NCBI GenBank assembly: GCA_003864495.1
Contig: ML133388.1
Span: 2,356,738 to 2,420,737, forward strand
Direction: 5' to 3'
DNA: 64,000 nt
Source: Nemopilema nomurai
Taxonomy: Eukaryota > Cnidaria > Scyphozoa > Rhizostomeae > Rhizostomatidae
In this document: positions 36,901 to 44,864 of the stretch, piece after piece
How positions within the stretch are numbered: position 1 is the stretch's first letter
Layout of the letters: every line of letters begins with the position of its first letter
Program-made: the position numbers and the translations under genes
The notes under the pieces: model-generated
Told to the model about the DNA's origin: nothing
Database searches by the model: none
What the model saw: the letters and a program-made list of their open reading frames with translations, nothing else

Positions 36901-39900
36901 TTTGTTTTTAACAGAAAGGTGCAAAATCAATAGGATCTATTGGAGCTGGAGGTTTGTTGACTTTTTTGCATTCGTGGTGTCTCCAATGAAGATAGAACCT
37001 TTTGTTAGCACGTTTTTATCCAAGCATTTGATTAACCATAAAACCTTGAAGCGAGAATGTTTCCAATGGAAATACAAGAGGCTTAGTGTTCAAGCATTGC
37101 CGACCACACATTGCTGCGATCTTCAAGAACTGACCAAGAGCGGCATCTGGATGTCGTCTTATGCATTTAATTGATGCAGCCAGATGCTTCGTGTGTGCCT
37201 TTTCATAGGATTTTCCCGCAAGACAGGTGCCCATTCGCATTCGGCTGCCATTAACTTTTCATGCCGTTATATAATGTATATTATAGTGCAGCGGACCGCT
37301 TTTTGTTACTGATGAAATTATCAGCTAGCGCGCAGAAGCTGCGATATTAACAGAAACGATTGGGTCTTTTGTTTGCGAGATTTCGCTCAAAAGGATAGTC
37401 ATGTTTCATACAAGCAACTATAGCCATACTAGTTTGTTTCCAACTTGTCAGAGCTTCGTTTAAATCGATTTCAGTCGCTTGGGGATATCCCCTTCCTACT
37501 CCATGCTGGTAGGGTCGTACCCAAAAAAGAATGCAAACTTATGTAATGGTTCCGTAATTATGTAAAGGACTGTATATTTCTCCAGATACTAGGCTCCTTG
37601 CGATGATATATACATTTATTTATATTGCACAAGTCATATTTATATGTCATGTAATTATATGTATTAATTCATTTTCGTGATACTTGTGTTGACTTCAATT
37701 TTTTCAGTTCACAATCATTAATCACAATTAATTCTGAGGGTAGTTTTGCATTACGAAATGTTTAACTATTGTTCCATATAATATGGTAAAACATGACATA
37801 AAAGAAACGGGCTTCGTTTTACAGAAGCTACCGCATGGGGACATAGTTCTGCTAGTAGATGCTATTTCAACCATTTTGAAATTGTTGACGTCAACTATAT
37901 AGCTCTATATTACTCTAACGCCCATAACATTTGATTCTTCATACCTATATACGAAATATTGGACACAACAAAATGATTTCTTTTCATTATCACCTGAAGT
38001 ACACCTAAGTTCGAGAGGCTGCTTTGCCCATTTTGATTCCCACCCTCGTACAGCACCTTAATACCAAGGGTTATTTATCAAGACTCCTGAACAATTTTTA
38101 TACCGTTTAGATACGATGCAGTTCAGTATCGAATTCAAAGTGACTTTGTTTCTTTTGAAAACTCCTGTCTGAAAAAGTAATAATTGGCCTCTGTTTCTTT
38201 GTAGATATTCTATCTCAAGACTCTGACAACATTGACCAGTAGGTCTTAAATGTGGTTTTAATAGCAAAGCGGAATAATCTGTTGATTGGCTGAAGCGCTA
38301 CCATTTTGATTTTATACAGAATTTAGGCAATTTTGTCAATATTCTTTCTTGCTGCTGCAATATTACATTTTTGTCCATGTTTCACTGTGATTTGCTATGA
38401 ATCCTGTTCGTGTGTTAACAAACTGACCCTCGTGTTCTCTGCATTGCAGTATCTGCGTCTTCTGTGGAGACTTCGACGAGAATCTCAGCCAGGAAACGCT
38501 TGATGGTCATTACGGGAAGAGCTGCCCGATGCTCAAGAAGTGTTCGAATTGCAATCAGGTGGGCATCCTTTTTGCTGCTTTATGCACACGAATCACAGTC
38601 TCGTAAATACGTCTTAAAGATAAGCTGGTATTGTGTCTGTATGCATTTTAGTAACCTCCTAATACTAGTATCCGCCCGTTGTTGGTAATTGCAGATTAAT
38701 TGGGTTCTTTCAGCGAATGGTGGGCTGCTCTCCCTGTGGCTTTTAGCATGTGGTTTGCAGACCCTGCAGCGAAACATCTGTCCGTTCAGAGACAAGACTC
38801 GCCGTTCTGATAGTGCTGTGCAAAGATTTAGCCACTCTAGTTACAGGGGCATCTGATAATATTTGTGTGCAGTAAATCGTTTTCATCCAAAATCGAAAGC
38901 AATTCGTTCCATCTGCATTAGAGATCAAATGGCCCATCTTTTTTTCAACGTGAAGGGATTGAGTTAGCCTGTAATGAAGCTTTGAGATTACTAGAATCTA
39001 CTATTTGCCTATCAAATCGTTCAAATGTGCTGTTATCCTTTGTAATAATACCTTGAAATGTTAGAATGTAATCGCATTGCAATAGTGAGTTGTGCAACGT
39101 TCCTTGTTTGCACATTCATATCATGATTTCTTTATGATAATTTTCTGCATTTATTTTGATTTCATTAATGTTAAGTAACCGCTTAAATGTTTTCTAATGG
39201 TAGATGTCAAATTAAGCGTTTCAGATCAGCTTCAGAACACCGACTAAGCGTTTGGTGTATTCATCCGCTTGTAAATAATGCATTGTAGGTGATCGAGATT
39301 TGCAACCTAAACGAACATTTATTGACCGAATGTGAATGGAAAGCCGATTTCAAGAAATGTCCACGTTGTCAAGAAGCAATTGCGAAATCGCAGCTAGATG
39401 CTCACGTGAAAGCCAAAACCTGTCCAGGTAAAAATTCTGCAATCCCTTTGGATAAATCTGCAGATAAAACGCAAAGAGAATCCAATAGCTCTTTATTCGA
39501 GGGCATGATGCCTATAAGTACAGAGAGAGTTTCCGAAATATCCAATCCCCTTATCTTCGAAGGAATGTTTAACATTTGAGATTTGGCCAAATACATAAAA
39601 AAAATTCAAATTTAGGATTGCATTAGAAGACTTACTCTCATATATATATTAACATGTATGTACATCTGCAAACAGCACTGTTTTGTCTTTTATGGGCTCA
39701 TCAGGGAAGTACAGAGCTTATCATATTTTATACGTTTATATTATTTTTATATTTTATAAACAATATGTTCTATAAATCTATATTTTAGTTTTGTAAGGCA
39801 GAGCCAAACGCGGTTGTCTTAATGGAATGCGGGAATAATTTTTTTATGCTTTCAACCCTGGAAGAGTGATTGCTCTGGTAGTGCAAATAACCATTTATCA

Positions 39901-42900
39901 TATTTGCAGAACGTATACATGGCACGAAGTAGAACTGTGCAACTCTTGACTTTAGGTGGCTATTTAATTACCAAATGGCACTTTTTTCTGCAGCAACACG
40001 AGGCGATAAGCCATTTAACAGGTGCCCTCTGTGCAAGGAAAAAATTGCCGATGGAGACGAGGTAAAAACAAAGATTGAATCATTTCTCTTATATCGATGG
40101 CAAAATAATGATGTCTAGTTGCTTTTAGATTATCATCAATGATTGTTTTAAGGGTGTTTGTTTCCAAGGATATCATTTTGAAGGCACAATCAAGCTTGCG
40201 TTCATTTCATAATGAATATAGTCTTGAGCAAGATAGAATTTTGGTCTGTGTTGAAGGGTTTTGAGAACTTCAGGCAAACTTTATTAACATGAGGGGGAAA
40301 GTGGGGTAAAAAAGCTGGTATTCTTTCATATTTCACACTAAAGAAACAGCTGGTATAGGGCCAGGTTTCTCCGTATGCCAGTTGTTTTGCATTTCTTTCT
40401 CGTTTTCCCTGTTCTTTTCAAGCATAAATTCTTATTTTAGGGCTGGAAACGCCATCTGAAAAATGACTGTAAAGCCAATTTAAAAAGACTGCAACAACAA
40501 AAGAAAAGTAACCATAATTTTTCTTTGATGCTTTTCTTTGACGTTTTTGCTTCGTTAAAAAATAAATTGATTTCTGACAGGGAAGTTTATGGCAAGGTGC
40601 GTTTGTCATAAATGGCAAATTCTTAGAAAGGGCCCAAAGACGTTTTTTTATTATCATATATCAGCTGCTCTTGTACTGGTATTTAGAACAATGGCGAGAT
40701 TAGTTTTGTCAAACTTAAAAAACATGGCACTCAATGATGTGCTAAGAAAGGAGAATCCTACAAGGGAATGTTATTTTGCTTAGATCATTCTCTAGGGGCA
40801 CTATCACTATTACCCAAGCAGATTTCATTCAAAAGAGATGGTGAGATATAGTTATGTCAAATTTTAAAAACATGGCACTCAATGATGTGCTAAGAAAGGA
40901 GAATCCTACAAGGGAATGTTATTTCGCTTCGATCATTCTCTAGGGGCACTATCACTATTACCCAAGCAGATTTCATTCAAAAGAGATGGTGAGAGATAGT
41001 GTCAAATTTTAAAAACATGGCACTCAATGATGTGCTAAGAAAGGAGAATCCCATAGGGAGTGTTATTTCGCTTCGACCATTCTCTTAGGGCACTGTCACT
41101 ATACCCAAACAGATTTCATTCAGAAGAGATGGTGAGACATAGCTTTGTCAAACTTCAAAAACATAGCACTTAATGATGTGCTAAGAAAGGAGAACCCATA
41201 GGGAATGTTATTTCGCTTCGATCATTCTCTTGGGGCACTTTCACTATACCCAAACAGATTGCATTCAAAAAAGAGATTGCTTGAAGCAACAATACAAGCC
41301 TTGCATGCTGGCATTGATGAAGAGTTGGGAATTCGTTTATGACATTCACCATAGCTAGAAATAGCGGAACCAGTTTTTGCATGCCTAAAGTACTTTTTCG
41401 TCCGACACTCCTCAGAGCATGCAAACGACGTTTATACCGCAAAGCACTTGTTCTAAGACATTCCTAGTGAAAATGCTGGTAGCATCCGTAGGCCTTCTAC
41501 TAATACGAAATGAAGGAGCTTTCTCTGTTGTGCACCTTAACGAGTCTTGTCGAGGCATGAAGAAGGCATAACCCTTGTATAAAATTGGGGGTATGTCCTT
41601 TCAAACACTATTACTGAACTCTTTTAGATTCAACTTTATCTCTCGTACATAGATCGTGAACTTGAATGAGTTTTGATTCAAATTTTGTTTTGATGCAGTG
41701 AAAATATCAAATCACGTTTTTGGAGTTGCGAATCACTTCCACTAGGACAGGTGTATTTGGTGCTGAGAAAGCAAGTTTTCACGAGGCTTCTAATGAACTT
41801 AAGAAGTATTGAATGTTCAAAGCATTGCAAAAGCATTCACAGTATTAGACGGTGCCCATGGATCCTAACTAAAGCGAAACTGCATGCTGTTGCTTTTCTA
41901 CTGTGCAACGGAATAATATCAAAAGGTTTTAACGATGCCTATGTAGCCTGGCTTAAGTAAATTATGAGCAATAATTTCTGCAAGAGCAAGGCAAGATCTC
42001 GAAGATATAAGAACAACTTTTTGAAGAGCGTTACGCAATCTAGATCCTCTAGGACACGCCTATCTGCAACGCTGTATCTCATGGTCTTATTTTTGCTTTT
42101 AGAGAAATGTGGGGAGGGGGGTTATCGTTGGTCCTCGCGCCTCCATTTGCTGCAAAAAATTTCGCCAGGAAGGATAATGGAAGAAAATAATTGTCTCAAA
42201 TGTAAACATTGAGGGTGAATTTGGGTCAGACTATTTGGGAAAAAATACAGTGTTATGAAAGCACAGCTTTATCCTATGATGGGACTGATGGTGAATTAGA
42301 CGAAGTGAACAGATGTCTCTGTCTTTCTCTGTCTCTCTGTCTTTCTCTGCCTCTCTGTCTCTCTTATAGCTCTGCCTACGCGGCATTGGGCGTTTCATTT
42401 GATAACGAAAGGCGATCAATAATCTTCGTTAGTTGTGCATATGTATGAATATGATGCTTAATCGCGTCTAATCAATTATCTAATCATCCAATCAGGTGCT
42501 ATTTCTTGCTGTGTTTATCTCCTACTTAACTGCCGCTTTTGATGTCCTGATGCTTTTGATCCCTAATTATATATAAATTTCTGCTTTTCTTTATTCTGTT
42601 TTTCGGCTTATATTCACGCATGGCTAATATTTCGACACACGTTGTTTCTGTTATGATTATATTGAGGGATTCGATGAACTTCCGTTCTACATATAAGAAT
42701 TTTCATGCTAACATTTGGGTACATTTCCCATCTGTACATGAATGTCAATTTTCAGGCATTCATTTTGACGAACTTCTAATTTGCACATTTTATTATTCTG
42801 CCTAATATTTATATAAAATGATTTTGAAAGCTCCTAATATTATACTATATTATATCATATATAATATTATGTCCTTGGTCAATGCTTATTCAAAAGATTT

Positions 42901-43178
42901 TTAGAAATTCTGTTGAGTCTTATACATATGTGATGTTTAATTCTATACGCAAAAATGACTTATTATGTTGCAATTAAATCATTTTTGACAGTCCTGATGT
43001 TGCTTGATAAAAACGACCAACAGATTGGCAATTGTAAATAATTTCCTGTCTTTCCATCATAGTTGCAAAAGCTGGTGGGAAACAACCCCCGGACAAGAAG
43101 CAAACGGACGCAAAACCTACCGGGGTTGTGAAGCGAAGGACGTCAAAGCTGCCAGAGAAGACTGTTAAACCTAACTAA
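11894..43178 (+). CDS. CEP104: Centrosomal protein of 104 kDa (CEP104), complete, 37 coding exons, 936 residues
   Basis: CEP104 is a TOG-domain protein of centriole distal ends and cilia tips. It rides microtubule plus ends with EB1, binds CP110/CEP97 and NEK1, and supports ciliary growth; loss in humans causes Joubert syndrome. Exons: 11894-11968, 12698-12735, 13062-13153, 13657-13738, 14218-14257, 14809-14907, 15131-15205, 15766-15903, 16548-16608, 18048-18103, 18555-18638, 19269-19340, 20287-20365, 21598-21812, 22186-22226, 22387-22421, 22887-22910, 23645-23718, 24189-24359, 24707-24768, 25335-25371, 25827-25862, 26771-26836, 27133-27186, 28102-28178, 28988-29015, 30106-30186, 30719-30844, 34664-34714, 36441-36512, 36915-36951, 38205-38238, 38450-38558, 39289-39427, 39994-40061, 40441-40507, 43063-43178. 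The sum is 2811 bases with frame kept at every junction. Recognition rests on segments close to human CEP104, such as SGHESGFGPKELE, DYISPLDDLAFDIYQ, KKLKQAMADLQK, VGEKLGRYEVEKR and LNEHLLTEC. The start ATG matches the family N-terminus. Confidence 0.96.
14647..14680. repeat. GC-rich imperfect inverted repeat in CEP104 intron 5
   Basis: AAACGCGCGCCTT and AAGGCGAGGCGCGCGTTT face each other across about 3 bases. They could form a stable hairpin in an otherwise very A+T-rich intron. Other CGCGC clusters lie at 14305-14375 and 14683-14692, so a small inserted element may span about 14300-14700. Confidence 0.7.
16140..16345 (+). repeat. Dispersed repeat family A, copy 1
   Basis: Landmarks are CAATAGCTAGAAAAA, AACCAGTTTTCGTA, ACTTTTCGTCGG, GACCAAAATCTGACC, AAATAGCCAGTT and ATGATTGGTTATAATTGA. 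They recur in the same order at 20245-20040 (opposite strand), and the first part recurs at 41346-41416. It lies in CEP104 intron 8. Confidence 0.7.
16548..19340 (+). other. CEP104: CEP104 coiled-coil region (exons 9-12, residues 214-304)
   Basis: The chain DSETAQLIRRLETKKQDAVL, EERFDYAKKLKQAMADLQK, VGEKLGRYEVEKRRAIEMED and LQADEYRLHVYKQLDLPDL is charged and heptad-like. It aligns along its length with the human coiled coil after the N-terminal domain. Confidence 0.9.
20040..20245 (-). repeat. Dispersed repeat family A, copy 2 (inverted)
   Basis: Read on the minus strand: AAAATAGCAAAG, CTGCATACTTGAAG, TACTTTTTCGTCTGACA, GACCAAAAGCTGAC, AAATAGCCAGTTACG and TTTGATTGGCTGTG. This parallels copy 1 and the partial copy at 41346. 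It ends about 40 bp before CEP104 exon 13. Confidence 0.7.
20287..23718 (+). other. CEP104: CEP104 variable linker (exons 13-18, residues 305-460)
   Basis: This is a low-complexity Ser/Pro/Gln-rich linker with a short Q run (KQQQQQT) and the family landmark LEDRPIPALKG (human DERPLPAIR). Exons 15-17 are tiny (41, 35 and 24 bases). They are called mainly because they restore frame and the landmark, so exon 17 (22887-22910) is the least certain of the gene. Confidence 0.75.
22099..22157. repeat. GTT/GTTGCT microsatellite
   Basis: Imperfect GTT repeats interrupted by GCTGATATT, in CEP104 intron 14 just before exon 15. Confidence 0.95.
24189..30844 (+). other. CEP104: CEP104 TOG domain (exons 19-28, residues 461-706)
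   Basis: This is the tubulin-binding helical repeat array. Visible family segments are KVWKHRQDALEKV, KLLMQYIPLKK, TVPVLLTRSGD, LILEMAVLKDVK, VPEILVQPIK, SFTTDGVMQLVKKAIEH and EVREAGIALLFDMYKK. Exons 21, 22 and 26 are only 37, 36 and 28 bases. They are supported by direct similarity to human residues, not by frame alone. Confidence 0.92.
24366..24612. repeat. Minisatellite of about 21-22 bp units in CEP104 intron 19
   Basis: Around eleven diverged copies of a unit like CTACTGTATTTTACACTACAA begin within 10 bases of the exon 19 donor at 24360. The array fills most of the short intron 24360-24706. Confidence 0.9.
32750..32912 (+). repeat. Dispersed repeat family B, copy 1
   Basis: It shares ordered blocks with 58370-58517: TAACTG-GCACGTGA, GCGTGCAATCTACA, GAGCACGTGGAAT, GATTGGTTGATGTTTGATTG and ATTCCCTTTA. 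Both copies carry two CACGTG palindromes exactly 52 bp apart (here 32759 and 32811). Element type unknown. Confidence 0.75.
33615..33626. repeat. Poly-G run (12 G)
   Basis: Twelve consecutive G residues in CEP104 intron 28. The run is G4-capable only as a homopolymer, and its length may be unreliable in sequencing. Confidence 0.95.
33712..33876. repeat. 82-bp tandem duplication in CEP104 intron 28
   Basis: Copies at 33712-33793 and 33794-33876 share GGTTTTTAAAAG, CAATACAAGCTCT, CTACTCGTCTTTACA, TTTGCAGTTAGTCAACGTAT and GCACCCA. They differ at only a few positions. Confidence 0.92.
34664..36951 (+). other. CEP104: CEP104 second coiled coil (exons 29-31, residues 707-759)
   Basis: LQAKQEQEEVDKAKKQE is followed by LAALQSQLKELRALKEAADD, matching the human segment with GQLAALKEIQAEVQEKE. 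It links the TOG domain to the zinc-finger cluster. Confidence 0.88.
35497..35810. mobile_element. Short inverted-repeat element (MITE-like), 314 bp
   Basis: The left end AGGCCGGTTCCCACTTG and the reverse complement of the right end AGGCCGGTTTCCACTTG match at 16 of 17 bases, and GCGAATG and GCGCGAC motifs continue inward on both sides. The flanks are TCA and TTA, at best an imperfect 3-bp duplication. No transposase frame is present. It lies in CEP104 intron 29. Confidence 0.75.
38205..40507 (+). other. CEP104: CEP104 zinc-finger cluster (exons 32-36, residues 760-898)
   Basis: Cys/His pairs run in order: CVFCG with HYGKSC, CSNCNQ with LNEHLLTEC, CPRCQ with LDAHVKAKTC, and CPLCKEK with GWKRHLKNDC. 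The order and spacing match the human array, which is reported to bind partners including NEK1 and CP110. All metal-binding positions look intact. Confidence 0.92.
39428..39579 (+). other. CEP104: Open read-through into CEP104 intron 34 (possible alternative 3' end)
   Basis: If the donor at 39428 is not used, the frame stays open for 50 more residues to TGA at 39577-39579. The extension contains SSLFEGMMP and PLIFEGMFN. The product would keep two and a half zinc-finger pairs and lose the last pair and the EB1-type tail. No canonical AATAAA follows closely, so this may be chance. Confidence 0.3.
40690..41278. repeat. Tandem array, four copies of about 146 bp
   Basis: The landmark CAT(G/A)GCAC, just before AATGATGTGCTAAGAAAGGA, starts at 40723, 40871, 41016 and 41162, giving spacings of 148, 145 and 146. 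Each unit also has GGAATGTTATTTCGCTTCGA, CATTCTCT and CAGATTTCATTCA. Divergence rises toward copies 3 and 4. Confidence 0.95.
41346..41416 (+). repeat. Dispersed repeat family A, partial copy 3
   Basis: CCATAGCTAGAAATAGCGG, AACCAGTTTTTGCATGCC and TACTTTTTCGTCCGACACTCC match copy 1 (16181-16231) and the reverse of copy 2 (20250-20170). Homology fades after the CGTC box. Confidence 0.65.
42314..42366. repeat. TCTCTGTC pyrimidine-rich microsatellite
   Basis: Imperfect CTGTCTCT/CTTTCTCT repeats in CEP104 intron 36. Confidence 0.95.
43063..43178 (+). other. CEP104: CEP104 C-terminal basic tail with an SxIP-like motif (exon 37)
   Basis: The last exon encodes a Lys/Pro-rich tail ending RRTSKLPEK and a few more residues before TAA 43176-43178. 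Ser926-Lys-Leu-Pro929 after basic residues fits an SxIP/SxLP EB1-binding motif; the human protein has SKIP. The role is inferred from the family. Confidence 0.85.
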
Positions 43179-44190
43179 GGAAAATAATTTTCTTAAATCT
43201 GTACATTCTTGTTTATAAAATAAGCCTAAGAAAGACGTTATCTCTTCCTCGCGCTGCATTAACAACTGTGCATTTGGTGTTTCTTAAGCTTTCGAAGCCT
43301 TTGAGCCCAAATGACTTTTGTTTAAGTTGGTTTGGTATACTATACTTCCCATTTTCGTCAAAATGACTTTGACCTTTTGTGAACAAGCATCAGGGTTTGC
43401 TCAACGGAAATTTTTTATTTAAGCTTTGCGCGCACAGGGCTACAAGAATAATTCGATTCACCCAATCTATTCACACAGATAATTAATATAAGATGTAATT
43501 CGATTCTTTGTAAATCTAGGTACCCATCAAGTTCATTTTGAAATGTAGATCAAAAATACTATAAATTGCTCTCCTTTTCTGCTAAAAGTATTGCTACACG
43601 ATGCAGCTAAACATAAATTTAGGCAAAACGCTTCCAATGACAACTTGATAAATGCGATGTTCAACTCCAAGTTCCAGAAATTGGATTTAGATGATGGTAT
43701 CCTCGTAATTCTTGGATGATATTCTATTCATGCATTACCGCTTTCTCATCCTGATACCATAAGTTATCTTGCAATTTTTTTCCAACAAAGTAACAGGAGC
43801 CTGACTCACTTGTAAAAAAGGCTTATTTATACTGAAGCTTTCAAAGGGTGTTTGAGCCCCACTGGAAAACTCTGCATGTTGCTAAATGAACTTTTAAATT
43901 GCAAAACTTTGAAATGATGTGTTCTAAAAGGAGGATCCTTCTCATTCCTGAACGCCTCTTTCCCCTGAATAACATTCCTTTAGCTGTGAATGAGGCCCGG
44001 CTTGATTGGGAGATTTGGACCTTGTGTCCTATCCAATCATCTTCAAAAAAGATCTTTTTTTAAAGATCAGTGGTCCTATCTCACTTTCTCCCCTTCAACG
44101 AAGCTCTCTTTTAGGTCACCCTAGAGAGTGAATTCTGATCTCCTATCCTCCTGTAGGGAAGAGGGCCAGAAGTTACTTGGCTTGATTTTA
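43179..44190. other. Intergenic region after CEP104
   Basis: About 1.0 kb without recognisable coding sequence. No canonical AATAAA lies close after the stop; a TATAAA variant at 43214-43219 is the nearest candidate for 3' end formation. The mobile element at 44191 follows directly. Confidence 0.5.
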
Positions 44191-44853
44191 AGCCCTGGTC
44201 AAACGAACTCAACATTTCACTGGGCAGCACTCAACATGCTAAAGAAAAATGTTCAGTTCGTTTGACCACTTAGCCTTACTCAATCATGTTTGATAGCGAT
44301 CAATAATATTGAGTGAGTTACAAAACATCCCTTTCGTTCGAGGTGTTGTTCGACCACCCTGCAGAGGGCTGCATAGCTCGCGCAAGCTCAATTTCGCAGA
44401 ACATTGACTGGTTTCGCGCCAATCTGGATTGCTTTGGTCTGCTTATCTGCTATCAGAAACAAACATCTTGCTAGTTATTCCGTGCATTCTTCACGAGAAA
44501 TGGATATGTGGGAAAGGTTGCAGTTTGGATGAAGGTGAAAGGAAGGACAAAGAAAGCCTTCAAGTGTCTTCAATGCTGGGCTCTTTGACAAGATTGCTTG
44601 TCATAAATTGTGTTCGTTTCTCCTTTTCACCTAGTCTCTTGTTTTGCCTCGCTTTACTTGATCTCCAACCAGAACCTCTGAGATCAATACCATGGCACCC
44701 CTCCCCCTCCCCCTCCCTTTGTGGAAGGCCTTAAGTAAGGCGCATAAATGTAATTGCGCATAAGGAATTGCGCAGGCGCCTATGGATGGCTGATCACTAT
44801 TTGCAACTGTTGAACGCTGCTTCCCGAAATGTCCAGTTCGTTTGATCAGGGCT
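44191..44853. mobile_element. 663-bp inverted-repeat element with TTA target duplication (Harbinger-type MITE candidate)
   Basis: The left end AGCCCTGGTCAAACGAACT and the reverse complement of the right end AGCCCTGATCAAACGAACT differ at one base. Similarity continues through ACATTTC and CAGC to about 46 bp. TTA flanks both sides (44188-44190 and 44854-44856), which fits the 3-bp TWA duplication of PIF/Harbinger elements. The left end also carries an internal inverted copy (GTTCAGTTCGTTTGACCA, near 44251-44268). No transposase frame is present, so it is non-autonomous. It abuts the oxidoreductase start codon. Confidence 0.85.
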
Positions 44854-44864
44854 TTAATAGCAGT

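Larger units (their letters stand above)
40508..43062 (+). other. CEP104: CEP104 intron 36
   Basis: This 2.6-kb final intron holds a four-copy 146-bp tandem repeat (40690-41278), a partial family A dispersed repeat (41346-41416) and a TCTCTGTC microsatellite (42314-42366). Nothing coding is recognised. Confidence 0.8.
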
